DNA of 64,000 nucleotides. Source: Cyclobacterium plantarum. GTDB lineage: Bacteria; Bacteroidota; Bacteroidia; Cytophagales; Cyclobacteriaceae. The DNA lies in assembly GCF_011290685.1 (NCBI RefSeq), contig NZ_JAANYN010000001.1, forward strand, positions 851,325-915,324, read 5' to 3'. Of this stretch, positions 30,132 through 40,018 are shown piece by piece; position 1 is the stretch's first letter, and each line of letters begins with the position of its first letter. Under the pieces are notes generated by a model that was given only the letters and a program-made list of their open reading frames with translations, was not told the origin of the DNA and made no database searches. The position numbers and the translations under genes are program-made.

Positions 30132-31256
30132 TTACCAGTGATTTATATGGTCAATAATAAATGCCAGTTCCTTTTCTGTTAAAGCCTGATTCAGCGGCAA
30201 ACTGAGTGTTTCTCTGTGAATTCTTTCTGTAAGGGGGAGTGCTTTGCCTGGAAAGGATGCTTTAAAAGCAGGCTGTTGATGCGGAGGAGTAGGATAATGA
30301 ATCGCTGCCTCTACGCCGAACTTCTTCAAATAATTCATTAAATTTTGCCTGTCAGCTACCAATACGGTAAAAAGATGCCAGGTATGTTGGAGCGTTTGCA
30401 ATGGATTGGCTGGCAGGGGTAGCTGAATTTTCGGGTGTTTGATCTGAGTGAGGTATTTCAGGGCAATTTGGTTTCTTCTGGCATTATCCTCATCCAGATA
30501 GGGTAACTTTACCCTCAATATGGCAGCTTGTATTTCATCCATTTTGGAATTTGTTCCTGCATATTGATACTCATAGCTGGTAATACTTCCGTAATTGGCA
30601 AGGGCCCTGCAAGTTTCTGCCAATTGATCCTGATCTGTTGTGATTGCTCCGGCATCTCCCATGGCTCCCAGGTTTTTTGCCGGGTAAAAACTATGGGCTG
30701 CAGCATCTCCCAGACTGCCACTTTTCTTGTCCAAATACCGGCTTCCTACCGCCTGGGCATTGTCCTCAATCAAAAGAATGCCATTGGCTTTCAGTAGGGC
30801 ATGAATGTTTTCATGGTAAGCATTTCTGCCATAGAGATGGACCATCACCATGGCTTTTGTTCTGGGGCTTATGGCTTTCGCTATTCCGGTGGTTTTCAAC
30901 AGAAATGTCGGTAAATTAGGTTCTATCGGCACAGGGACTAAACCCTGGTTGATGACCGCCAAAAAGCTGGCAAAAAAAGTATTGGCCGGGACCAATACCT
31001 CATCGTTTTTTTTTAGAATGCCCAATTCCAGGTATGCCCGAAAGATGATTTCCAAGGCATTGGTGCCATTTCCTAGGCCAATACAATGTCTGGTACCGAT
31101 GTATGCAGCGAATTCTTTTTCGAAGCCTGCTGTTTGTTCTCCTTTCAGGTACCTGCCACTTTGAACCACATCTAAGATGGTTTGGCTAAGCTGCGGTTCA
31201 AAGCGGTTGTTGATCGCTTTCAGATCGAGAAATTCTATTGAATTTTTGAGAGTCAT
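30132..31256 (-). CDS. DegT/DnrJ/EryC1/StrS family aminotransferase
   Basis: A 374-residue PLP enzyme that aminates a keto-sugar nucleotide for glycan synthesis. The N-terminal GNGTNALE phosphate loop, the Asp of EDNAQAVG and the PLP lysine K194 in SFYPAKNLGAMGD are present, as is the C-terminal H-rich TPPHQQPAF block. No other sugar-nucleotide genes are adjacent, so the product is not predictable. It is 64 bp from the upstream end of the DUF2805 gene and runs in the same direction. Confidence 0.93.
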   Translation of the reverse strand: MTLKNSIEFLDLKAINNRFEPQLSQTILDVVQSGRYLKGEQTAGFEKEFAAYIGTRHCIGLGNGTNALEIIFRAYLELGILKKNDEVLVPANTFFASFLAVINQGLVPVPIEPNLPTFLLKTTGIAKAISPRTKAMVMVHLYGRNAYHENIHALLKANGILLIEDNAQAVGSRYLDKKSGSLGDAAAHSFYPAKNLGAMGDAGAITTDQDQLAETCRALANYGSITSYEYQYAGTNSKMDEIQAAILRVKLPYLDEDNARRNQIALKYLTQIKHPKIQLPLPANPLQTLQHTWHLFTVLVADRQNLMNYLKKFGVEAAIHYPTPPHQQPAFKASFPGKALPLTERIHRETLSLPLNQALTEKELAFIIDHINHW

Positions 31257-31377
31257 TCCGTGATAATATAAACAGACAGGCTAAATTAGGCAAGCTTTTA
31301 GCACCTAAGCAAGATGGAGCTATTTAAATCGTATATAAAATGTATTATCTGATCAGCACCTTCACAATGGTCTGATC

Positions 31378-32259
31378 ATGGATCAGTTCCGTACCTATTC
31401 AAAAGCAATTATGGGCAATTTTGTTTTATGGTTTTTTTTGGGTTTTATTCTGGCATCCTGTTCATTGAGGGGAATAACGGTTTCAGAAAACATAACCTAT
31501 ATGGAAGAAGGTTTTTTGGGAGAAATGCCCCAAAAGCAATTGAATATTTTCTATCCGAAAAAAATCACTGATCCTTTACCGGTTTTGGTTTTTATCCATG
31601 GAGGCAGTTGGCGTTCCGGCAGTAAGGAGCGGTATGGCGTTTTGGGCAGGAGGATGTCACGCAGGGAAATCGTTACGGTGATCATGGATTATCCTTTAAG
31701 TCCGGAATATAAAATTCATACCATGGGTATGGCAGTGGCCAAAGCCCTGGACTGGGTTTCGGAGAATATATCCGCATATGGAGGGGATCCGGGCAGGATC
31801 GTGGTTTCGGGCCATTCTGCCGGAGGGCACCTGGCCAGTTTGGTGGCTGTCAGAGATGTTTACTTTGATAGTTTGGGCGTGAGAAATCCGATAGCCGGGG
31901 CAGCCCTTATCGATGCAGCAGGATTAGACATGTACCATTACCTCAAAGAAGCAAACAATGCGCCGGGTACTTCGCATCTCAGGACCTTTACGGATGACCC
32001 GGAAGTATGGAGAGCGACCTCACCCATATATTTTTTACATGAGGAAATGCCTCCCATGATATTTTTAATGGGGGGAAAAACCTATAAGAGTATCCGGGAA
32101 GGAACAGATCGCTTCATGCAGGCTTATAGTGATTTTGAACCAAAACCGGATTTAAGGATTCAAAAGAACAAAAGACATGTTCCCATGATCGTGCAGTTTT
32201 TGTATACACCGGGAAGAGCCTTTAGGTGGGTTCGTGATTTTGTAAAAAACATCGACTGA
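31378..32259 (+). CDS. Alpha/beta hydrolase lipoprotein (esterase-like)
   Basis: A 293-residue lipoprotein (LASC lipobox) of the carboxylesterase/BD-FAE type. The oxyanion HGGSW and the nucleophile elbow GHSAGG (S147) are clear, and a C-terminal His in KRHVPM completes a likely triad. It could deacetylate or de-esterify polysaccharides at the surface, which is inferred. The ATG at 31378 is used; an internal ATG at 31411 would also leave a signal peptide. Confidence 0.85.
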   Translation: MDQFRTYSKAIMGNFVLWFFLGFILASCSLRGITVSENITYMEEGFLGEMPQKQLNIFYPKKITDPLPVLVFIHGGSWRSGSKERYGVLGRRMSRREIVTVIMDYPLSPEYKIHTMGMAVAKALDWVSENISAYGGDPGRIVVSGHSAGGHLASLVAVRDVYFDSLGVRNPIAGAALIDAAGLDMYHYLKEANNAPGTSHLRTFTDDPEVWRATSPIYFLHEEMPPMIFLMGGKTYKSIREGTDRFMQAYSDFEPKPDLRIQKNKRHVPMIVQFLYTPGRAFRWVRDFVKNID

Positions 32260-32290
32260 TGCAAAAGGCTGGTAACAATAAAGCAGGTCA

Positions 32291-33253
32291 TCAATTGGAA
32301 AACAAATCTATATAGGTTTCGTCTTCAATTTGATACGGGGCCCCTGTGAGCTGGAGCCGGCCTTCCTGGTTCACCTGTAATCCTGCAGCTGCCTTGAAAT
32401 TTACTTTCTCACTGGTGGAGAAAATTTTGCTGGCAATTTTTACCAAAACAGGCTTCTCCTTATCAGGGATCAGGCGAAAAAGATCCGCAACCTGCTTTCC
32501 ATCCGGATTTAAGGCAGTACCTGTTACATACATTTGCTCTTTTTTATCGGTAAAAAGATTGAGATTTTGGTAGGACAACCAATCCGGATTGATCCAACCA
32601 TTCCGGTCCTGCCTGCTCAGGTCTATACTCATTTGCAATTGGAATGGAGCATTTCCCAGATAAAAGTCTTTTTCAGTGCAGCTGTAGAGATCAAGCACCC
32701 TGCTGTCCCAATTGGCCACCAGCAGCCACATTTTTTCTTTGTAGGCGGTCAATCCCACTGCACCGGCTGTTACCCGTTCAGGTGCTCCTTTTCTTTCCAG
32801 ACTTGCCAGAGGCATTTGCCAGGGCTTGTCTTTTTCCAGATCATATACCTGTACTTTCGCCAGGTCTCTTTTCTGATTGTCTTCAATCCCCACAGCCAAA
32901 AAATGGTCATAAATTTGAAATCCTCCGGCATGTCGCAGTGGGGAAAGGAGCAGGGTATCTACTGCCTTGACGACCTGATTTTTCAGATCGCCAATTATAA
33001 TGTAGCTGTAGTTGGATGAACTTCCACTTAAATAGACCGTATTTTCCTGGTAAAGCTGAATGCCCTGTAAGTGGCCACCTTCCTGATCAAAGCGGATGTT
33101 ATTTTTAAGTTTGACAGTTAAGGGGAGTGCTGGGAGAGCCTCAAAAGCCTCCGGGAAATCAGCAACTTTAGGGATCCCGCCATTTTGGGCATAGTTAAAA
33201 AGCGGATCAAGAAGGAGTAGTATGCAGAGCAAACAGGCTAGCGGGTTTTTCAT
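32291..33253 (-). CDS. Secreted hypothetical protein with propeller-like repeats
   Basis: A 320-residue protein with a signal peptide (LACLLCILLLLDPLFNYAQ) and alternating beta-strands with repeated YL/VYDL-type motifs suggestive of a beta-propeller. I do not recognise a named family. It faces the hydrolase gene convergently (31 bp) and diverges from the Rieske operon across a 168-bp gap that may hold the promoters. Confidence 0.68.
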   Translation of the reverse strand: MKNPLACLLCILLLLDPLFNYAQNGGIPKVADFPEAFEALPALPLTVKLKNNIRFDQEGGHLQGIQLYQENTVYLSGSSSNYSYIIIGDLKNQVVKAVDTLLLSPLRHAGGFQIYDHFLAVGIEDNQKRDLAKVQVYDLEKDKPWQMPLASLERKGAPERVTAGAVGLTAYKEKMWLLVANWDSRVLDLYSCTEKDFYLGNAPFQLQMSIDLSRQDRNGWINPDWLSYQNLNLFTDKKEQMYVTGTALNPDGKQVADLFRLIPDKEKPVLVKIASKIFSTSEKVNFKAAAGLQVNQEGRLQLTGAPYQIEDETYIDLFSN

Positions 33254-33421
33254 AAGAAAGTATTGAGGATAGAAAAGTAAGGCAAGCCGGGGGAAATTGC
33301 AACCTCAAAAATCAATTATCGGAAGCCTTCATAAGCCGTATATGAGAGACCGGCTGTATAGGCAGTATTTATTTTTGCTTTTCCGGAATCCAGTAGCACG
33401 CTTTTCTGCGTAATTGAAGCC

Positions 33422-33913
33422 ATGGAAACAAATAAAAGGATTCAACGTGGTAGGCTACAAACAGGAAGGAGAGATTTTCTTTCCAGAGTCGGTTCAATAT
33501 CGGTCATGTCCGTTTTTGGTGCAGCTTTTTTTACCAGCTGTACCAGTGAAAGTGATATGCTTCCCGATAATGAACCCAACGAAAATGAGGAGGGCATATT
33601 GATCAATAATCAGAAAGTCACCATTGATTTGGCCAAAAATGAAGGATTGATGGCCTCAGGTGGATGGATGTTGATCAGAGAGGCTCAGCTTTTGGTAGTG
33701 AATCTGGACGGGCAGTTCAGCGCACTTACTTCAGTTTGCACACATTCCCAATGTGACAGAAACTGGACCTTTGGCAACCAGGTTTTTACCTGTACCTGTC
33801 ATGGTTCCCGCTTTGACACCCAGGGAGAAGTGGTCAACGGACCTGCTACCCAACCCTTAAAGTCCTATGCGGTATCGGAAGAAAACGGAAACCTAATCAT
33901 CAACCGGTCATGA
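33422..33913 (+). CDS. Tat-dependent Rieske [2Fe-2S] lipoprotein
   Basis: A 163-residue protein with a twin-arginine motif (GRRDFLSRVGS), a lipobox (FFTSC) and a Rieske domain. The cluster ligands are C106-x-H108 and C124-x-x-H127 (CTHSQCD and CTCHGSRFD). It would carry electrons in the periplasm near the membrane. Its last 4 bases overlap the YceI gene start. There is no cytochrome b partner nearby, so it is probably not a bc1 subunit. Confidence 0.92.
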   Translation: METNKRIQRGRLQTGRRDFLSRVGSISVMSVFGAAFFTSCTSESDMLPDNEPNENEEGILINNQKVTIDLAKNEGLMASGGWMLIREAQLLVVNLDGQFSALTSVCTHSQCDRNWTFGNQVFTCTCHGSRFDTQGEVVNGPATQPLKSYAVSEENGNLIINRS

Positions 33914-34458
33914 ATTGGAAAAGAATATGGTTGTTGCCCCTGATTTATCTATTGATGGTAGGGAAGGTGGGGGCGCAGGAATTTAAAACTACCGATGGAG
34001 AAGTGAGCTTTTTGTCTCAGGCGGCATTGAATGAATTTACAGGGGAGTCTGACAAGCTCCATGGACTGCTGGATCCGGAAAAAAACCAGATTGATTTTTA
34101 CATAGACCTGAATACCCTCAAAACAGGTATTGGCCTGAGAGACAGACACATGAGGGACAATTACCTGGAAACTGAAAAATATCCCTTTGCTGAGTTTTCG
34201 GGCAAGATGGAAGAACCCATAAACCTAGAAATGAATCAACCCCAAAAAGTAAAGGCTCTGGGAGTTTTTAAAATCCATGGAAAGGAAAAGTATATGGAAA
34301 TAGATGGCAGCCTGACTAAGCTAAGTGCAAATGAAATTTTGCTGGAAGCAAGTTTTAAGGTAAAACTGGGGGATTTTGACATAGATATTCCCAAAGTGAT
34401 GTTTTACGAATTATCGGAAACCCAAAGTGTAAAGATCAAAGCTCAATTAAAAAAATAA
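33910..34458 (+). CDS. YceI family periplasmic protein
   Basis: A 182-residue exported lipocalin-like protein; YceI proteins bind isoprenoids such as ubiquinone-like lipids. It has a signal peptide ending near GAQ, the family block MRDNYLETEKYPFAEFSGKM and the C-terminal IDIPKVMFYEL. The 4-base overlap with the Rieske gene shows coupling, which fits a lipid-quinone/redox theme. Confidence 0.9.
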   Translation: MNWKRIWLLPLIYLLMVGKVGAQEFKTTDGEVSFLSQAALNEFTGESDKLHGLLDPEKNQIDFYIDLNTLKTGIGLRDRHMRDNYLETEKYPFAEFSGKMEEPINLEMNQPQKVKALGVFKIHGKEKYMEIDGSLTKLSANEILLEASFKVKLGDFDIDIPKVMFYELSETQSVKIKAQLKK

Positions 34459-34461
34459 ACC

Positions 34462-35349
34462 ATGAATCAACTATTTGTGAATCGTATATTAAAAAGGTTT
34501 GCTTTGCCCCTGCTTTTCCTGCTGCTTTATGGAAATACTCATGCTCAGCTGGAAAGAAAACTGGTAACGGCTAATCCGGAGGTGGAACTTATTTTTCATG
34601 CGCCCAGACAGATCAACCTAATGACGGTAGAACCTTTGGAAGAAAAAACCCTGCATTTTGCCATCATGCATACCTTCGGGCCTTTGAATGGGGGTATCCG
34701 GAACCTGTATGGTCTGGACAATGGAGCCAACATCCAGTTTAGCTTTGAATATGCCTTTGATGACCGTTTCTCCCTGGGGGCATCCAGGTCCGGCAGGGAC
34801 AAGTTTTACAATTTGTATGGCAGGTACCATTTGTTGCGGCAGAATAAAAGCGGGTCTGTGCCTTTTTCTCTCTCTATGATGGGGGCTGCTGGTGTGAATA
34901 CCACAGATTACGCATTTTTGCAGGAGGAGGCACCTGATTTTTCGGAGAGGAGTAGTTTTGCCTTTCAATTCATGCTGGCAAGAAAAATTTCTGATAAAAT
35001 CAGTCTTCAGCTGAGTCCCTCTTTGGCCTATTTCAATGCACCAATGCCAGCCTATTTAATTGAGGGAGACCAACAGCTGTATTTGGCCTTGGGTATATCA
35101 GGCAAGTATAAACTTACAGGAAAATCCTCCCTGACCCTTCAGTGGATCCCCAATTTGAACAATGATCTCCGAAGCAATGTAGGTGTTGGCATTGACATTG
35201 AAGCCGGAGGGCATGTGTTTCAAATGTATTTCGTTACTTCCCAGGCACTGAACGAGCAATACCTGCTGGCCGGAGGGAATGGGGTACCAGGGGAAGAGTT
35301 CAGGCTTGGTTTTAATGTTAACCGTATTTTTGCAACCGGGTCACGGTAA
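34462..35349 (+). CDS. DUF5777 outer-membrane beta-barrel protein
   Basis: A 295-residue exported protein with a signal (LPLLFLLLYGNTHAQ) and amphipathic beta-strands ending in a C-terminal RLGFNVNRIFATG. It matches DUF5777, with the TFGPLNGGIRNLYGLDN block near 70-90. It starts 3 bp after the YceI stop. The Rieske-YceI-DUF5777 trio recurs in Bacteroidota, and its joint function is not established. Confidence 0.85.
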   Translation: MNQLFVNRILKRFALPLLFLLLYGNTHAQLERKLVTANPEVELIFHAPRQINLMTVEPLEEKTLHFAIMHTFGPLNGGIRNLYGLDNGANIQFSFEYAFDDRFSLGASRSGRDKFYNLYGRYHLLRQNKSGSVPFSLSMMGAAGVNTTDYAFLQEEAPDFSERSSFAFQFMLARKISDKISLQLSPSLAYFNAPMPAYLIEGDQQLYLALGISGKYKLTGKSSLTLQWIPNLNNDLRSNVGVGIDIEAGGHVFQMYFVTSQALNEQYLLAGGNGVPGEEFRLGFNVNRIFATGSR

Positions 35350-35596
35350 GGTAACCTGAAGGTAGATGCATGGTAATTTTATGCGCTCAATTTGTCAACT
35401 TGCTCCTAAGGTATGGCCAGGAAATCCGCTCCTTTATAGAGGGTTCCAGGAAAAGAGAATGGGGTTGATCCTCAGCCGGGTGGTTATACAGGCAATTATC
35501 CGATTGTTCCTGGAAGGATTAGCACCGGTATTTGGCATGATTTTACGATCGGATTTACCTTATTGAGATCAATTTGGAGAGATTTTTTTTCAACAT

Positions 35597-36103
35597 TTAT
35601 CCAGCTGATATTTTTTCCAAAAAAAGACTTTCTTCTACTTTTTCCAGCTGATTGGTTTTCCAATCGACCAATAAACTGTCAAGGGCTATCCCTTTTTGAC
35701 GTAGGGGCTTTTCAAGTAAAGGGTGATTGGAAATGGTATGTATCAGGTTCTCGGAATGGATCATAGACAGCTCCCTGGCTTTTTCCTCCCTGGATTGGAA
35801 TTGATTGATGCGGTAATAGTGATCAATGTACATTTCGAAAAGGTACTCCTCGGCATAAGAATGCAGCCCTTTTTCGTGGTTGATGATTCTGTTTTTGAAA
35901 GGACAGTTCAAGTCATGGACAAGGGTGATGCGGTCTATTGAATCCTGCATCAGAAAATCAGTTACTTTTTCTACATACCGAACTTCTTCAAATCTAAAAA
36001 CGGTGCCCAATGCAGTCAGGAAAAAATGGTGGCTGCCAAATTTGTTCTGGATGAAAGCTTCCAGCTGATTGACCGGGCAAACTAAATAAAGACTTTTTTG
36101 CAT
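35597..36103 (-). CDS. Conserved hypothetical protein, 168 aa
   Basis: A soluble helical protein without signal peptide. LVHDLNCPFKNRIINHEK near 55-75 is reminiscent of the beta-carbonic-anhydrase-like proteins of Bacteroidota, but the zinc ligand set is not evident, so I do not assign activity. It is flanked by 250-370 bp without genes and ends in the 247-bp spacer after the DUF5777 gene, convergent with it. Confidence 0.6.
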   Translation of the reverse strand: MQKSLYLVCPVNQLEAFIQNKFGSHHFFLTALGTVFRFEEVRYVEKVTDFLMQDSIDRITLVHDLNCPFKNRIINHEKGLHSYAEEYLFEMYIDHYYRINQFQSREEKARELSMIHSENLIHTISNHPLLEKPLRQKGIALDSLLVDWKTNQLEKVEESLFLEKISAG

Positions 36104-36477
36104 GGAGATTTATTTTTGTTTCCTGCGAAAATAGCCGTCTCATTTCATAAATGAAAATTTATAAATTTTATTTAATACATTAAAAATATTTATATCCTAG
36201 AAACAGTACAGTATATGTATTTGAAAATCAATGTATTTAAATTTAGTTTGTGGAATGACATTTACTAAGGATGGACAATCATTGCCAGCTGTGGGAACCA
36301 ATCTTACCCGGATCTTGGGCATAAGTTCATCGAAAAGGGACAATAAATTTGAAATTTCGTTTACTTATCCCAACAGACTGCCACAGTTGATGGGGGGCTC
36401 CATTCGACTGCGTCCAGCTCGGCACCTTTGCAATGGAGGAATAAGCCTTCATGAGTAGGTTGAGGCTTGACCTGGCA
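36104..36477. other. Intergenic region without supported genes
   Basis: 374 bp, A/T-rich at the left. A 75-codon open frame at 36231-36458 lacks family features and has an arginine-rich, low-quality peptide. Nothing else stands out. Confidence 0.4.
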
Positions 36478-37401
36478 CTAATACTTGAGGTACCATTCGA
36501 ATTTCTGCTGTATTATCGATTGGGCTTCTTTTTTGATGTAATCTAAAAAGGCGGCAGTCACGGGACTGTGGTTTTTGCCTTTCATCCAGACCAATTGCCA
36601 CATGGTGGATTGGGGCAGGCCCTCAATGGGGTAAATCTTTAGATCTCCATTATTCAGTTCATTTTTTATCCCTATCAATGGCATAATAGAAAATCCCAGT
36701 CCTGCAATAACGGCTTGTTTGACAGCTTCATTGGAGGTGAGTTCCAGCTTTTTTGCTATAGCCCAGTGGTTTTGCTCCACAAAGGCCTCCATCATTTGGC
36801 GGGTTCCGGACCCCTTTTCCCTGTAGATCCAGTTCAATTCATCCAATTGTTCGGAGAGGGGCCTGCTCTCATCAAAACTGGCTTTGGCACTTCCTACCAG
36901 GAAGAGTTTATTCGGTAAAAGGTCGATGTGCTCCAGTTGAAGTTTGTCCGGCAAAATGGAAACCATGGAAAAATCTACTTCATTGTCTGCCAGGCTATCG
37001 ATGACACGCAGTTTATTGGTGACATCCATTAGCAATTCAATACCCGGATTGCGTTTCAAAAAATCCGAAAGAAAATAGGGCATGACATATTTCGCCGTCG
37101 ATACAATGGTTATTTTTAACCGGCCGGCCAATTGCCCCTTGTATTGAAGTGTTTTCTGATTGATGGCATTGACCTGATTGATGATTTCTTCGGCTGCTTT
37201 TGCGATTTCCTTTCCAAATTCGGTGATATAAATTTTCCTGCCCACCACTTCGGTCAGGGGAATGTCAAATTGATCCTGGAAATTTTTTAACTGGATTGAG
37301 ATGGCAGGCTGGGTAAGGTGAAGGGCTTCAGCGGTTTTGGTTACACTTTGGGTTTGGGCTACTTTTAAAAATACCTGTAATTGATTAAGTGTATAATGCA
37401 T
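36478..37401 (-). CDS. LysR-type transcriptional regulator
   Basis: A 307-residue regulator. The N-terminal winged HTH (LNQLQVFLKVAQTQSVTKTAEALHLTQPAISIQLKNF, residues 4-40) is canonical, and the remainder is a periplasmic-binding-type effector domain (RLKITIVSTAKYVMPYFLSDF and so on). It is CbbR/CysB-like in general form. Its target is unclear: the nearest upstream gene (37762) runs in the same direction, and no divergent partner lies next to it, as is usual for LysR genes. Confidence 0.93.
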   Translation of the reverse strand: MHYTLNQLQVFLKVAQTQSVTKTAEALHLTQPAISIQLKNFQDQFDIPLTEVVGRKIYITEFGKEIAKAAEEIINQVNAINQKTLQYKGQLAGRLKITIVSTAKYVMPYFLSDFLKRNPGIELLMDVTNKLRVIDSLADNEVDFSMVSILPDKLQLEHIDLLPNKLFLVGSAKASFDESRPLSEQLDELNWIYREKGSGTRQMMEAFVEQNHWAIAKKLELTSNEAVKQAVIAGLGFSIMPLIGIKNELNNGDLKIYPIEGLPQSTMWQLVWMKGKNHSPVTAAFLDYIKKEAQSIIQQKFEWYLKY

Positions 37402-37761
37402 TGCTAATAAGTAAAGGCCTGTCTTATAAATTTCTGTTAATATAAAAATCTTTATTTAACGGACAGTGTGATGGGCCTCATTATTTCATGTGTTTATGAT
37501 TTTCTTTCAACCGCAACCTTTGTCAGACGGTTTAGAACCGTCAGACATGTAACATTAATGACCTATAAATTACTCAATTATAATTATCCCTCCGTGCGTC
37601 GCCTGCGTCATGCCTGTCTGCCTTTGGCAGGCTCGATTTCATGTATTTATAATTTGATTTTTAATGGAAAGGTAGCCTTTTCCGGTCTATAAACCCACAC
37701 CTGCCAGAAAGCAGGTGTGGGATAATCGTGGCAATGTGCGGCACTTGTGTCAGGCCCGATT
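37402..37761. repeat. Intergenic region with REP-like palindromes
   Basis: It contains two strong palindromes. GACGGTT/AACCGTC (37526-37542) has a TAG loop and outer TGTC/GACA pairs. CCCACACCTGC/GCAGGTGTGGG (37694-37721) is an 11-bp stem without a T-run. A TGCCTTTGGCA element lies between them. Such palindromes are scattered in Cytophagia genomes. No coding frame is credible. Confidence 0.6.
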
Positions 37762-38379
37762 TTATACGGAAATCAATTTGAAATGGCAATTGCTGCTTTG
37801 CTGTTGTTGGTTGGAAATTTTCATTTTTAAGTGGTAAAAAGCTTCCAGCAAGGTGGCATTTTCAAATTCTCCAGCGTCAATGGCTTTAAATCCAGCCAAT
37901 TCAATCCACTTTTTGAGCTTTTGTTTGTGTTCATTGTTGTCTCCACAGTAATAGGTTTCCTGAATAATCCCCAAAGGATCAGAATTGGGATAATCAAGTC
38001 CCAGATTATTGAATGCTTTGAACAGGTTTTTTCCCCCTAAAAGCTTTTTGATAGCAGAAGTATTGGATTCCAATCCTGAAGAATATACTCCATTGGTGCA
38101 GTCCACGATGATCTTATCCTGGCTTTCAGCTTGCAGCAAAAGTTGGCAAACGGTTTTCAAACAGTCGTTTTCACAACATATAAAAATCACATCTGCTTTT
38201 TGAATGGCTTCCTGATAAGGAAGTACCTTATCCGAAAGTTTATTGTAAATTTTCCACTCGATGTCTGTAATTTCGAAATCATTTTTAACACCAAAAATCA
38301 CATTGATACCCCTACCCATATACCGGTTTCCCAAAGTCCTGGCAAGTTTACTTTCTCCTAAAATCGCTATATCCCTCAT
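37762..38379 (-). CDS. NAD(P)-binding, F420-reductase-like protein
   Basis: A 205-residue protein with an N-terminal Rossmann fold (RDIAILGESKLARTLGNRYMGRG) resembling NADPH-dependent F420 reductases and related small dehydrogenases. The usual GxGxxG is replaced by GESKLA, so cofactor binding may differ. VDCTNGVYSSGLES and FKAFNNLGLDYPNSDP match the substrate-side loops of the family. It lies 360 bp upstream of the LysR gene on the same strand. Confidence 0.72.
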   Translation of the reverse strand: MRDIAILGESKLARTLGNRYMGRGINVIFGVKNDFEITDIEWKIYNKLSDKVLPYQEAIQKADVIFICCENDCLKTVCQLLLQAESQDKIIVDCTNGVYSSGLESNTSAIKKLLGGKNLFKAFNNLGLDYPNSDPLGIIQETYYCGDNNEHKQKLKKWIELAGFKAIDAGEFENATLLEAFYHLKMKISNQQQQSSNCHFKLISV

Positions 38380-38595
38380 GTCAAAATAAATTAGCCTAAA
38401 AACTTTTTTAATACATTAAATTCAGTGAAAAGTAAACAATTAATCCTACTGAATGAAATAAAATTGTGAAAATATTGAATTATTATAATAAAATACAATT
38501 ATGTTGGGCTGTATACCAAATAAACAACTATTAAATACAGGAGCAAATTACAGCCCGGAGCAGTTTGAACACCTCTTTAGCAGGTATTCCCGATT

Positions 38596-39903
38596 TCAGA
38601 CTTCCTTAAGCCGGATGCTGACACCGCTGCCCAGCAATAGCAATCCTGCAAAAACCCAAAGCGTGATTTGTACACCAATTATTCCAGCCAATGCACCCAG
38701 GCCAGCACCGATAAGGGTGAAAATACCAATGGCTGTATTGGCAAGGGATACATAGGAAGGGCGTTCATCTTTAGGAGCAAAATCCACCAGGTACGTTTTT
38801 CTACTCAGCCGGGCACCTCCATGAGCCATCACCTGCACCAGAAATAGAAAAGCAAAAACATATACATTCTGGAGTTTTTCCGGCCAAACGGGGAAGAGGG
38901 ACATGAGTAAAATGTTTATGGCCCCCAGCAGGGCAATGAACACCATCATTTTTTTACTGGATTTATCGGCAAACCTACCCCAAAACGGACTGCTGATCAC
39001 ATTGGCTATCCCGGCAGCAATGACCATTATGCCCAGGTGGCTTACTTCACTTCCAATCTCCTCCTTTCCCAGTATAACAAAGAAGGGCTGGGCTAGAGGA
39101 ATGGCCATCAGAAGTCCCCTGCTGATGATAAATTTCCTTAAATTGGCGTCCTCCTTCCAAAATTTCCAGGCGGTTTTGATTTCCGCTGCAGGTGTCCTCC
39201 CCCCTGATGTGGCTCCCTTTTCCTCTGTAATCAAACTGAAAATAAAACCAGAAATTACCCAAAGAACGGAACCTGACAATACCAATATAAACAGTGGGTT
39301 TCGGTCATTGATTTCCGGTAAATCTGCCAGGATAATTCCTCCGGCCAATAAGGTAAACAACCCACCAAGCGTGGCCCGCAAACCTAGCATTTGACCTCTT
39401 TTTCCTTTGGGAATGGTTTTGGCCGCCACATCTTTAAAAGCGATGCTTGCCAGTCCACTACAGCAGCTGAATAAGGCCAGGAACATCAGGATCAACCAGC
39501 CCGCTGTTTCACCTTCCATCTTCAGTACCGTAAAGGCCATTCCGAGTAAAGCCAGGGCCTGAATCCAGGCTGGGATTACCCAGAACCATTTTCTGAGCGG
39601 ATAGGAGCGGATTTTGGCCGAGACAAACAATTGTGGCAGTAAGGAACCGGCATCTTTGATCGGGACCAGGGCACCCGAAAAGGCGTTGGGCACACCCAAA
39701 GCAGACAGGATCCAGGGCAGCGTGGTTCCCGGGCTGACCAATTGTTCGGCTAGTTTGGAAAGGGCACCACTACTGATGTTTTTAAAAAAATTGAATGGTG
39801 TTTCTTTACAGGCTGATTCGGAAATTTGCTCGCAAACCCGCAATTCACCATCATCTGTGATCAACTCGTACGCCTTACCGGCCAGTTCTTCCTTTTTACT
39901 CAT
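38596..39903 (-). CDS. MFS transporter
   Basis: A 435-residue membrane protein with about 12 hydrophobic segments and a 45-residue hydrophilic N-terminal extension. The inter-segment loops GRFADKSSKKMM and DVAAKTIPKGKRGQMLG are the conserved major-facilitator motifs. Substrate unknown. The promoter region would be within 39904-40018, shared with the divergent reductase gene. Confidence 0.88.
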   Translation of the reverse strand: MSKKEELAGKAYELITDDGELRVCEQISESACKETPFNFFKNISSGALSKLAEQLVSPGTTLPWILSALGVPNAFSGALVPIKDAGSLLPQLFVSAKIRSYPLRKWFWVIPAWIQALALLGMAFTVLKMEGETAGWLILMFLALFSCCSGLASIAFKDVAAKTIPKGKRGQMLGLRATLGGLFTLLAGGIILADLPEINDRNPLFILVLSGSVLWVISGFIFSLITEEKGATSGGRTPAAEIKTAWKFWKEDANLRKFIISRGLLMAIPLAQPFFVILGKEEIGSEVSHLGIMVIAAGIANVISSPFWGRFADKSSKKMMVFIALLGAINILLMSLFPVWPEKLQNVYVFAFLFLVQVMAHGGARLSRKTYLVDFAPKDERPSYVSLANTAIGIFTLIGAGLGALAGIIGVQITLWVFAGLLLLGSGVSIRLKEV

Positions 39904-40018
39904 GAACGGATTAAATCAGATAGGTTTTAAATTTAAAATTAATAAGTAGGATTCACATTGTTGGATTAATCTTTGCTTTATGTAGAGATGATTTTAACTT
40001 GAAAATAATTGATTAAAG

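Noticed and set aside
36231-36458. 75-codon open frame between the 168-aa gene and LysR
   Set aside because: No recognisable domain, poor composition and no promoter; more likely non-coding.
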